NCBI GenBank assembly: GCA_958295485.1
Contig: OY282354.1
Coordinates: 2,496,001 to 2,560,000, forward strand
Source of the DNA: an uncultured Gammaproteobacteria bacterium
GTDB lineage: Bacteria > Pseudomonadota > Gammaproteobacteria > Eutrophobiales > Eutrophobiaceae
DNA length: 64,000 nt
Direction of reading: 5' to 3'
Below are positions 41,001-48,829 of the stretch, one piece after another; positions within the stretch are counted from its first letter, which is position 1, and the number at the start of each line of letters is the position of its first letter. The notes beneath the pieces are model-generated. The model did no database searches and was not told the origin of the DNA. It worked only from the letters and a program-made list of their open reading frames with translations. A program made the position numbers and the translations under genes.

Positions 41001-41788
41001 TGCCCCGGTGGAAGGAAAAAGAGCTAAAAGAATTTGTCTATCAAATTCCTTGTATAACTTGCCGTACAGAATTAACCGGCAAGTTGTTGTCTAAACTCAG
41101 CAAGGATTGGAGTCCCGGCAAAGGTACGTGGATTGCCGAAAAATCTATTCATCATGCGCTTTATCAATGGTTGAAGACACATGGGCTGATCGGCAAAAAA
41201 GCGAAAGAGATTGACACAGTGCTGAAAGAGCCGAATTCCCCACAGGTACTCAATAAAAAAGGGAAGCCTACGGCCCCTGTTCGGCGCGTACGTATTGCCC
41301 AAGCCATGACAGACTCCTATATCAAAATGGCGAATTCGTATGTCCAGCCTGGCAGCAACCATCACTTTGTCCTCTTTCATAACGGGAAGGAAGGCGATGA
41401 TAAGAAAAGACAATTTCAAATGGTAACGATGCTGGAAGCGGCGAAACGGGCGAGTGCCGGAAAGTCTGTTATCATTAAAAAACCACCCCGGGAGTGGGGC
41501 GGAGAATGGCGCTATGAACTACATCTGTGCACTAATGATATTGTGGAATGCCTGGATATGAATATCTTTGAAAACAGGGAAAACTTCGCTCCTCAACATA
41601 AAGACACACCGTACTTCAGGGTACAAAAAATGAGTGGAAGTGAGGGGCGACTTGATCTCTCCTTGCGCCATCACAGTATTTCTGGCACTGATACTGATTG
41701 GGGATTATGGAGGATTCAATCACCGGACAAGATAAATTGTAAAAAAGTGGAACTTGGCAATTTGGGTTTATTGCCAGATGATTCGTAG
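38060..41788 (+). CDS. cas9: CRISPR-associated endonuclease Cas9, type II-C
   Basis: 1,242 residues, longer than many II-C Cas9 proteins. All catalytic parts are present: RuvC-I with D16 (LGLDVGSNSIGWAVVD), Arg-rich bridge helix from about residue 74 (KRRAARGARNRRD), RuvC-II E572 (IIRMEMAREM), HNH with H668 (IEHILPY), and RuvC-III HHAVDA at 828-833 (D832). HNH is bracketed by two CxxC pairs (C647/C650 and C686/C689), a likely zinc site. A long C-terminal part with the PAM-reading region follows. It cleaves DNA matched by crRNA:tracrRNA. Locus content (cas9-cas1-cas2, no csn2 or cas4) defines II-C. The stop overlaps cas1 by 11 bp. Appears active. Confidence 0.96.
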   Translation: MQKKSEKQNPYILGLDVGSNSIGWAVVDCKIGKEEKEEHKGIYAGYKPISLRALNSRIFLEMLEAKTKVPKNQKRRAARGARNRRDYYKDRRKALVEILMENGLLPDDYRSKPEDILNEIDRRYAERKVDKTWDKKEWTDAEKAYCSPYAMRNFALKEKLEPHEFGRLLLHLQRRRGYFSNRGAKYIDLIKSLNLTAPKDDENGNKETGPVLEAIDQLNEKLNGRTLGQFIWEESRHREMPPQRITLFQFEKTREYKGKTNIERLQFRARREMYEEEFDAIWQQQNAFHGLSDETGKKIRHEIFDQRPLRLQKNIVGNCNIYPDKKRTALMRLEFQEFRTLQMVNNIKIGEAPLSKEQRRQLSALADNPNELNQSGRISWKKVAETLGVKPKDINYSQGGDEGEGKTGLVGNKTALAISNSINGRAWQELGKKKQIELVEDLLTIHNKKALYDRLVKHWNLAPYQSDGNSEEGALGLAMNEQLEDGYGKHSLKAVKTLLPHLRKGLDYYKAVEAIGKRGSITKDIKATNDSLNVMDIPNIANPVVQKALYEIRRVINSIIERYGKPAIIRMEMAREMKSSKKHRSEIASQQAENRKRNETAEKEILEHYKTSNINISLETIRGQVRRIRYDDRAKYKMWKNEQEEKCPYCQKLIGFNELFSGEADIEHILPYTGFRQNYMNTVVSCRTCNDIKKKRTPYEIWGSDTDRWQRIEKFAKEKYRKDLFPKQRNVLKKKHDPENEKDFVERQLNDTRYIATATKKMLEKYGITIDVNNGAATGELRRRLGLNNILPRSGPDSGAYKTVDTGTGEILQYDAKKAEKSRQDHRHHAVDAFVIAITDRAMLKAMIEAHKKEQDNKDPSRWKTKEEWIKEKRLILPGSWEDGDNLHDVLGRKLNATVVAHMTKRKIWGALHKETLYGKSHFNQHLNIEGMRPNLLEDVQRIAEADANDDRRWIADEELRDVLLQWAKEMQELKLSDRTLPRWKEKELKEFVYQIPCITCRTELTGKLLSKLSKDWSPGKGTWIAEKSIHHALYQWLKTHGLIGKKAKEIDTVLKEPNSPQVLNKKGKPTAPVRRVRIAQAMTDSYIKMANSYVQPGSNHHFVLFHNGKEGDDKKRQFQMVTMLEAAKRASAGKSVIIKKPPREWGGEWRYELHLCTNDIVECLDMNIFENRENFAPQHKDTPYFRVQKMSGSEGRLDLSLRHHSISGTDTDWGLWRIQSPDKINCKKVELGNLGLLPDDS

Positions 41789-42665
41789 GACGATAGAAGT
41801 CGTATCAAGAGCACACCTCCGGGTAAAACTGAAACAATTGATCATCCAGAACGATGAGGGTGAGCACAGTGTGCCCTTTGAGGACATCGGCTTTCTGATT
41901 CTGGATAATCCGCAGATTACTTGTAGCCTGAGCGTAATTCGCCATTGCGCTAAGGAAAATGTCGCCCTCATTATTACCGATGAGAAACATCTTCCGGCCT
42001 CCCTGTTACTCCCACTTGATGTTCACAGCACCCAAGGCAAGATCATGCGTATGCAGGCAACCACTCCGGAGGAAGTGCAACACGTTATCTGGCAACAGAT
42101 CATTCAAGTAAAAATTAATGCACAGTCAGCGGTATTGATTGGGGTACACGGGATAAAGAATGCCCGGCTGGAGAGACTCGCAAAAACAGTACAGCCAGCT
42201 GACGTCCGTAATCACGAAGCACAGGCTTCCCGCATCTACTTCAAGTTGCTTTTCGGCAAGGATTTCAAGCGTGACCATAACAACTCAAATGACATTAATA
42301 TCCTGCTGAATTATGGTTACAGTTTGATCCGTACTGCCTGCGCCCGTGCGCTCATGGGCGCAGGTTTGCACCCCGCTTTCGGCATACACCACCATAATCA
42401 ATACAATGTCTTTTGTCTGGCAGATGATATAATGGAACCCTTGCGGCCTTTGGTTGATCGATGCGCTGTGGAATTATCACAAGCCGAGTCATTCAGTGGA
42501 CTCGGACGAAATGAGAAAAACGGTTTATTGGGAGTGCTCAGTATCCCGGTCTTGCTAAAGAAACGTGAACTCCCCCTCATGAGCGCGTTGTCAATGTATT
42601 GCGCCAGCTTGCGCAAAATACTGGAAACACACAAGGGCAAGCTCCACATACCGGTTATCGTATGA
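41778..42665 (+). CDS. cas1: CRISPR adaptation integrase Cas1
   Basis: 295 residues from the ATG at 41778, giving the family start MIRRTIEVVSRAHLRVK; an ATG at 41754 inside cas9 is less likely. Metal-site region: NHEAQASRIYFKLLFG with the conserved Glu, GLHPAFGIHHHNQYNVFCLADDIMEPLRP with the His and Asp. With Cas2 it inserts new spacers. Start overlaps the cas9 end, stop overlaps cas2 as ATGA. Confidence 0.96.
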   Translation: MIRRTIEVVSRAHLRVKLKQLIIQNDEGEHSVPFEDIGFLILDNPQITCSLSVIRHCAKENVALIITDEKHLPASLLLPLDVHSTQGKIMRMQATTPEEVQHVIWQQIIQVKINAQSAVLIGVHGIKNARLERLAKTVQPADVRNHEAQASRIYFKLLFGKDFKRDHNNSNDINILLNYGYSLIRTACARALMGAGLHPAFGIHHHNQYNVFCLADDIMEPLRPLVDRCAVELSQAESFSGLGRNEKNGLLGVLSIPVLLKKRELPLMSALSMYCASLRKILETHKGKLHIPVIV

Positions 42666-43006
42666 CCAATAAAAACGTTATTTTTGGAGGGTTTCGCAGC
42701 TTGTGGACAATGGTGCTTTTTGACTTACCGACCGAGACCAAATCAGACCGTTATCAGTACACCCAATTTCGCAGGAAATTGCTTATTGACGGTTTCGTTA
42801 TGTTACAATATTCAGTCTATTCTCGGCATTGCGCCAGCGACGAAAGCGCCGAAGTGCACTGTAAAAGGATAAAAGCGATACTTCCCCCTAAGGGGGAAGT
42901 ACGCATCTTAAAGGTAACAGAGAAGCAATTTGAACGAATGCAAGTCTATCATGGATCAAAACGCATCCCCACGGAACAAACGCCAAAACAATTATCCGTA
43001 TTCTAA
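42662..43006 (+). CDS. cas2: CRISPR adaptation protein Cas2
   Basis: 114 residues from the ATG at 42662, overlapping the cas1 stop by 4 bp. Typical Cas2 core: LWTMVLFDLPTETKSDR with the conserved Asp, then the FRRKLLIDGFVMLQYSVYSR strand and helix and VRILKVTEKQFERM. Forms the dimer that bridges Cas1 dimers. Ends 35 bp before the array. Confidence 0.96.
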   Translation: MTNKNVIFGGFRSLWTMVLFDLPTETKSDRYQYTQFRRKLLIDGFVMLQYSVYSRHCASDESAEVHCKRIKAILPPKGEVRILKVTEKQFERMQVYHGSKRIPTEQTPKQLSVF

Positions 43007-43041
43007 ATTTCCTTCCATATCAACGGCTTATACAGGTTAGA

Positions 43042-46000
43042 ATTGTATCTGAACTGAACCTGACCGCAATCTACAATCGCATCAAGTGTTGGCAATGCGC
43101 AATTCTAATTGTATCTGAACTGAACCTGACCGCAATCTACAATTCAAATTCAGCCCATCATCGATTCCATTCTATTGTATCTGAACTGAACCTGACCGCA
43201 ATCTACAATAATGTCACCGGCGACGTAACCACCGCGACTATTGTATCTGAACTGAACCTGACCGCAATCTACAATCAACCGATTGACTTTGATTTGTGGG
43301 CAAAAATTGTATCTGAACTGAACCTGACCGCAATCTACAATCAAGCGCGTCATGTATCCGGCGAATATTGCATTGTATCTGAACTGAACCTGACCGCAAT
43401 CTACAATTGAGAGACAGAATTAACTATATCGCTCGCTATTGTATCTGAACTGAACCTGACCGCAATCTACAATTGATAGCGCGTGGTCGGCAAAGGGTCA
43501 GTCATTGTATCTGAACTGAACCTGACCGCAATCTACAATCGGAATCTCAACGTCCGGCATACTGTCACCATTGTATCTGAACTGAACCTGACCGCAATCT
43601 ACAATCGCGCGCTGGGGGTGGAAGCAAAAGAGTTGATTGTATCTGAACTGAACCTGACCGCAATCTACAATATATCCAACATATCGTCTACGCAGAAAAC
43701 AATTGTATCTGAACTGAACCTGACCGCAATCTACAATTAACTCATGACCGCTCCCCATACGCATAGAATTGTATCTGAACTGAACCTGACCGCAATCTAC
43801 AATCTATACCAAGCAGGAACGGGCCGAGGACCAATTGTATCTGAACTGAACCTGACCGCAATCTACAATCTGTTTACAAGGCGGCCAAGCGCGGTCTTAA
43901 TTGTATCTGAACTGAACCTGACCGCAATCTACAATAAGCAGAATGTCCAGGATCAACGGTCTTAATTGTATCTGAACTGAACCTGACCGCAATCTACAAT
44001 ATAGCCATCAGCCAATAAATAATCAAGTAAATTGTATCTGAACTGAACCTGACCGCAATCTACAATAACCAACGCGCAGGGTATCTTGACGGCGGCATTG
44101 TATCTGAACTGAACCTGACCGCAATCTACAATCAGAAAACGTAACGCCTCACCAGGCATCACATTGTATCTGAACTGAACCTGACCGCAATCTACAATCA
44201 GAAAACGTAACGCCTCACCAGGCATCACATTGTATCTGAACTGAACCTGACCGCAATCTACAATAATATTTTGATTGGTATGGATACCTTGCCGATTGTA
44301 TCTGAACTGAACCTGACCGCAATCTACAATAATGAAAAAGCTATAGGTTCCGGTTGATTCATTGTATCTGAACTGAACCTGACCGCAATCTACAATATCT
44401 GCTGATTGATATGGATAATTGGCAAATTGTATCTGAACTGAACCTGACCGCAATCTACAATGTAAAAAGTATCTTGTGGTTCCCACGTTTTATTGTATCT
44501 GAACTGAACCTGACCGCAATCTACAATTGAACGTTGTTCACATCAGAGTCGATATGCATTGTATCTGAACTGAACCTGACCGCAATCTACAATCTACCCT
44601 TCGGAGTTAGAACGTTTGAGGACATTGTATCTGAACTGAACCTGACCGCAATCTACAATCCGAAAAATTTGCGTTGAGCCGAGAAAAGAATTGTATCTGA
44701 ACTGAACCTGACCGCAATCTACAATCGCTCTCCAGGTTCGGATGCCGGTTCATATATTGTATCTGAACTGAACCTGACCGCAATCTACAATATACCGGCG
44801 TGGCGGTGGGCGATACCAAGAATTGTATCTGAACTGAACCTGACCGCAATCTACAATCTGTGAGATACTGCCCCCGATTATGCCCCTATTGTATCTGAAC
44901 TGAACCTGACCGCAATCTACAATTCGCATCCCACTGCGCTTTCGTTGAGACCTATTGTATCTGAACTGAACCTGACCGCAATCTACAATTCATGGGTAAG
45001 CGCATTGGTGAACAGCGTAATTGTATCTGAACTGAACCTGACCGCAATCTACAATATAAAGCTGATACAAACGTCCACAATCAAGATTGTATCTGAACTG
45101 AACCTGACCGCAATCTACAATTCGCCGCGCGTGCGGATCGGGTCAATGATCATTGTATCTGAACTGAACCTGACCGCAATCTACAATGGCACGAGCGCAA
45201 GGGGATGTATTACGATTATTGTATCTGAACTGAACCTGACCGCAATCTACAATCGCATTTGAACGCGGCGCTGCCGTGGATCTATTGTATCTGAACTGAA
45301 CCTGACCGCAATCTACAATTGGCTATCGGGCCAACCAGCCGCTTTTTACATTGTATCTGAACTGAACCTGACCGCAATCTACAATGCTTGACGGTAAAGG
45401 GATTAGGTTGCTGTTATTGTATCTGAACTGAACCTGACCGCAATCTACAATTGATCGAACCGTGAGGGTATTATGAATTTAATTGTATCTGAACTGAACC
45501 TGACCGCAATCTACAATGGCAACACAAGGGGAGCAAACCCCGGATTAATTGTATCTGAACTGAACCTGACCGCAATCTACAATGTACAACAGGTTCCAGG
45601 CGACAGTGCCGGTATTGTATCTGAACTGAACCTGACCGCAATCTACAATTGATTCGGCGCGCGGCCAATCGGGGTTAAGATTGTATCTGAACTGAACCTG
45701 ACCGCAATCTACAATAACAAGGGCTAATGAAGAATCCACAAGCGAATTGTATCTGAACTGAACCTGACCGCAATCTACAATCAAGTCAACCCATACCATA
45801 TCACCACGTTCATTGTATCTGAACTGAACCTGACCGCAATCTACAATACATGGTGGCCCATCTCGACGCGGCGGCCGATTGTATCTGAACTGAACCTGAC
45901 CGCAATCTACAATCTTATCTATCCATTACCGGACCGATAGAGCATTGTATCTGAACTGAACCTGACCGCAATCTACAATACATGGTGGCCCATCTCGACG

Positions 46001-46507
46001 CGGCGGCCGATTGTATCTGAACTGAACCTGACCGCAATCTACAATTTGAAAACTGCACCAGTCGCCGATCCATTGATTGTATCTGAACTGAACCTGACCG
46101 CAATCTACAATTGCGAGGAGCACGAGGTGATGCGCATTGCGATTGTATCTGAACTGAACCTGACCGCAATCTACAATTGCGAGGAGCACGAGGTGATGCG
46201 CATTGCGATTGTATCTGAACTGAACCTGACCGCAATCTACAATATGACGTGATCGAGATGAGCGACAAGGATGATTGTATCTGAACTGAACCTGACCGCA
46301 ATCTACAATAAGCATGTCCATGTCGTTAATTAAGCTGTAATTGTATCTGAACTGAACCTGACCGCAATCTACAATTGCGAGGAGCACGAGGTGATGCGCA
46401 TTGCGATTGTATCTGAACTGAACCTGACCGCAATCTACAATATGACGTGATCGAGATGAGCGACAAGGATGATTGTATCTGAACTGAACCTGACCGCAAT
46501 CTACAAT
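43042..46507 (-). CRISPR. Type II-C CRISPR array, 53 repeats and 52 spacers
   Basis: I walked the whole array: 53 identical 36-bp repeats (starting ATTGTATCTGAACTGAACC, ending CGCAATCTACAAT on the plus strand) separated by 50 spacers of 30 bp and two of 29 bp (43936-43964 and 44397-44425), total 3,466 bp. Neither terminal repeat is degraded. The tracrRNA pairs only with the minus-strand transcript, so crRNAs read leftward toward cas2. On that strand each repeat ends in TACAAT with TTGCGG 16 bases upstream, a possible promoter in every repeat as in Neisseria. Some spacers are duplicated. ORFs across it are artefacts of the repeats. Confidence 0.99.
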
Positions 46508-46580
46508 GATAACGTCACGTATTACCCTGGGCCTGCTGCTCACCGTCCTGGCAATCCTGCTGGCCCCACTGTTCCAGTAA
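46506..46580 (+). CDS. Possible 24-residue hydrophobic peptide at the array edge
   Basis: The ATG uses the last two bases of the final CRISPR repeat (46506-46508). The product MITSRITLGLLLTVLAILLA plus a few residues is a single hydrophobic helix. No ribosome site is visible because the upstream sequence is the repeat. It could be a chance ORF, a type I toxin-like peptide, or a fragment of the neighbouring micro-protein family. Confidence 0.25.
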   Translation: MITSRITLGLLLTVLAILLAPLFQ

Positions 46581-46657
46581 CCTTTTCGCGCTGGCTGGCG
46601 GCTGAACGCATGGCCATGCGCGGCCGGCGCGGCTGCCTTGCTCTGTGTTAGAGAAAA

Positions 46658-46759
46658 TCAGGATTGCTTGTCACGGCGCGCCTGGCGATAGGCCAGGTAA
46701 GCGAGCAACGCCCCGCCGCCGAAGGTAAGGGCGCCGGCGGTCAGTAATGCAATATTCAT
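46658..46759 (-). CDS. Micro membrane protein, cassette gene B (copy 1)
   Basis: 33 residues: MNIALLTAGALTFGGGALLA followed by YLAYRQARRDKQS, one membrane helix and a positive tail. Its ATG overlaps the stop of the upstream 69-residue ORF as ATGA, so the two are translationally coupled. A related gene lies at 47238-47336. No known family recognised. Confidence 0.55.
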   Translation of the reverse strand: MNIALLTAGALTFGGGALLAYLAYRQARRDKQS

Positions 46760-46965
46760 GGATGCTCCAAGTTGCCAAACAGCAGTAAGACCAAGCCGGC
46801 CAGAACCAGACCGCCGGCAGTGAAAACGTTCCCCTCTTCCAATACCTCACTGAGCAACCCGGCCGCGGTCAGGATGATCCCCAACCGCCGCACGTCTTCC
46901 CAGATGGCTTCTCCGGGTTCCGGCAACGGTTTCAGGATGTGATAAACATCTTTAATTTGCAGCAT
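46756..46965 (-). CDS. Small membrane protein, cassette gene A (copy 1)
   Basis: 69 residues: a soluble N-terminus (LQIKDVYHILKPLPEPGEAI), then two hydrophobic stretches (RRLGIILTAAGLLSEVLE and FTAGGLVLAGLVLLLFGNLE). Coupled by ATGA overlap to the 33-residue gene. Related, partly broken copies lie at 47345-47507 and 47545-47670. Function unknown; holin-like or other membrane micro-protein roles are possible but unproven. Confidence 0.55.
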   Translation of the reverse strand: MLQIKDVYHILKPLPEPGEAIWEDVRRLGIILTAAGLLSEVLEEGNVFTAGGLVLAGLVLLLFGNLEHP

Positions 46966-46968
46966 TTA

Positions 46969-47188
46969 TTACCAACCAAATGAGTCTAAATGACTAAAAT
47001 GGACTTTGACATCTGAGCCCCAGTCAATACCGTTTTTTCTTTTCAGCGCGGCCGCTGAGATGTACCCGTTTTCCAGGTCCCGGTGGTCCTTATAACCGAG
47101 CGGCCTCTTTTTCTATTTCAATCCAGCCTGATGGGACAAACATGACATCAAGGTGGCCATCGTTTAATTCAGAGTTGGATTTTTTCAT
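46969..47188 (-). pseudogene. Broken small gene upstream of the cassette
   Basis: An ATG at 47188 opens MKKSNSELNDGHLDVMFVPS and continues to GWIEIEKEAARL before a stop. One base shift later the frame continues LGYKDHRDLENGYISAAALK to LDSFGW and a stop at 46969, 4 bp before gene A. The two parts read like one 75-residue protein split by a single frameshift. Family not recognised. Confidence 0.4.
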
Positions 47189-47237
47189 AACCGAATGAAT
47201 AGAAATAGCGGAAAAGGTTATGTTTTGTGGGCGCGGG

Positions 47238-47336
47238 TCAGGATTTGTTTCGTTTTTTCTGGCGCCAGGCGATCCAGTTGAGTAATACTAAGAATACTAC
47301 AGTGATAATTGAAACTAGAAGTAATGTGGTATTCAT
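47238..47336 (-). CDS. Micro membrane protein, cassette gene B (copy 2)
   Basis: 32 residues: MNTTLLLVSIITVVFLVLLN then WIAWRQKKRNKS. Same plan as copy 1: MN start, one membrane helix, then (Y/W)xA(Y/W)RQ and a basic tail ending in KS or KQS. Lies just after the broken copy 2 of gene A. Confidence 0.5.
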   Translation of the reverse strand: MNTTLLLVSIITVVFLVLLNWIAWRQKKRNKS

Positions 47337-47344
47337 GGTTGGTC

Positions 47345-47507
47345 CTACATACTGCCGATGATAATTGAGATTATACCGGCAATTATAATACTAAAGTGCG
47401 ATAAAAGGATTGCTTTCTTGAAAGGCGCCGCTGAGAACGGCGGCAGAAATCAAGAGGATGCCGATACCGCGGGTGGCGTCGCGGATTTTGTCGAGATTGA
47501 AATTCAT
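47345..47507 (-). pseudogene. Frameshifted cassette gene A (copy 2)
   Basis: From ATG 47507 the frame reads MNFNLDKIRDATRGIGILLI, then SAAVLSGAFQESNPFIAL and a stop at 47391. It matches the first membrane part of copy 1 (RRLGIILTAAGLLSEVLEEGN). The second membrane part continues in another frame as IIIAGIISIIIGSM to a stop at 47345. Likely one frameshift, in the sequence or the assembly. Confidence 0.45.
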
Positions 47508-47544
47508 TGGTTGATGAATATCGGGTTGTGAAAGGCTGTATCCA

Positions 47545-47670
47545 TTATCCGTTCTCCAAGTTGCCGTAAATTATAGTGATTATTCCAATTAGGGTCAAAC
47601 TGATTGTGACCTGGAAACCGCTATTTTCAAGAAAGTCGTTGATGATCCCTGCGGGGGTATTGAGCCAGGG
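47545..47670 (-). pseudogene. 5'-truncated cassette gene A (copy 3)
   Basis: An open stretch without a start codon encodes INDFLENSGFQVTISLTLIG then IITIIYGNLENG, matching the C-terminal half of gene A copy 1 (FTAGGLVLAGLVLLLFGNLE). The ending GNLE is shared. An in-frame TAG lies just upstream. A 13-codon ORF (47546 down) overlaps its stop and the next start. Confidence 0.4.
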
Positions 47671-47728
47671 CTATAGATTGATTGTGGCGGGGTGATCAGT
47701 TAAGATGGGCTGACCCGGAAGCAGGAAA

Positions 47729-48733
47729 ATGAGCATGTCGGTACCTGAAAAACCTGTTGAAGCTGTTTGGAAACCCATTGAGGGTTTACCGGAGGGGGCG
47801 GCGAGTTGGGGAGGGTTGGAATACGCTGGGCTGGTGAGTGAATGGCATCAACTGCGTCAGCAGTTGACCGATAGAAAGTTCGATAGAACAATTCTTGACG
47901 TCTGGTTGGATGGACGCCGGCGGGCCTTTGCTATTGAGACAGGTCAGATAGAGGGTTTATATACCTTGAAACGAGGTATTACCGAGCAGTTGATTGCGGA
48001 AGGGTTGGAGGGAGTGACTTCCGCGCATACGGTAGAGGGGTTGGACGACAAGACGATTAAGGGGTTGCTCAAGGATCAGGAAACGACTTTAGAGATGGTT
48101 TTTGGGGAGATTATGGACGCCAAACCACTGACCGATTTTACCTTGAAGTCCTGGCACCAGTTATTGACCAGGCATCAGGAGACGGTGACCGGTTTGCATA
48201 TGGACGGAGGGCGATTGAAACGGGTACAGACGCCGTTCGAACGCAAGGGACAATACAAGCTGCACCCCAACAATCCCAGGCGCCGGGACGGAATTGTGCA
48301 TGAATACTGCCCACCGGAACAGGTCCAATCGGAGATGGGCCGTTTGTTCTCGTTTTATGAAGCGATGCGCCGGCAGACCTTGCTCACTGAAGTTGAGGCG
48401 GCGTGGCTGCATCACCGTTTTGTGCGCATTCATCCTTTCCAGGACGGTAACGGACGGGTTTCTCGTCTGCTCATGGCTTACGTTTACTTGCGTAAAGGGG
48501 AAGTCCCGCCGGTTGTCTCCAACGATGGGAGAGACGCTTACATAGATTCATTGGAGCGCGCGGACAGGGGGGATTTAAAGGCATTCAGCGATCATCTTCG
48601 CAACCTTGCGATGGTTCAACTTGGGCCTGCCGTCAGGCTCGCCGGGGACGTATTAAAGGGAAGAAACAGGTTGAGTCATGGTAATGGCGGCGTTACTGAT
48701 AACGGAGTCTACTACCCGCCGACAAGACTATAA
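47729..48733 (+). CDS. Fic family protein (AMPylase-type), with N-terminal inhibitory motif
   Basis: 334 residues. The catalytic Fic motif HPFQDGNGRVSR (from H235) is intact, with the His and the phosphate-binding Asn-Gly-Arg. In the N-terminal part TGQIEG (residues 71-76) fits the inhibitory pattern (S/T)xxxE(G/N), so it is likely a self-restrained Fic protein (class II). The C-terminal region is helical. Such enzymes usually transfer AMP to proteins; the target is unknown and no antitoxin-like FicA gene is adjacent. GGAA lies 4 bases before the ATG. Confidence 0.92.
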   Translation: MSMSVPEKPVEAVWKPIEGLPEGAASWGGLEYAGLVSEWHQLRQQLTDRKFDRTILDVWLDGRRRAFAIETGQIEGLYTLKRGITEQLIAEGLEGVTSAHTVEGLDDKTIKGLLKDQETTLEMVFGEIMDAKPLTDFTLKSWHQLLTRHQETVTGLHMDGGRLKRVQTPFERKGQYKLHPNNPRRRDGIVHEYCPPEQVQSEMGRLFSFYEAMRRQTLLTEVEAAWLHHRFVRIHPFQDGNGRVSRLLMAYVYLRKGEVPPVVSNDGRDAYIDSLERADRGDLKAFSDHLRNLAMVQLGPAVRLAGDVLKGRNRLSHGNGGVTDNGVYYPPTRL

Positions 48734-48829
48734 TCAGCCGGCTTTTTCAATGACGGGGGTCAGGCCGCCCGTGGGCGAATTCCTTCTGAAAATCGATTAC
48801 TAGCATTAATTGCGAGACTTTTTTTCATC

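Noticed and set aside
43150..46651. ORFs across the CRISPR array repeating IVSELNLTAIYN or IVDCGQVQFRYN
   Set aside because: These are translations of the 36-bp repeat on each strand, not proteins.
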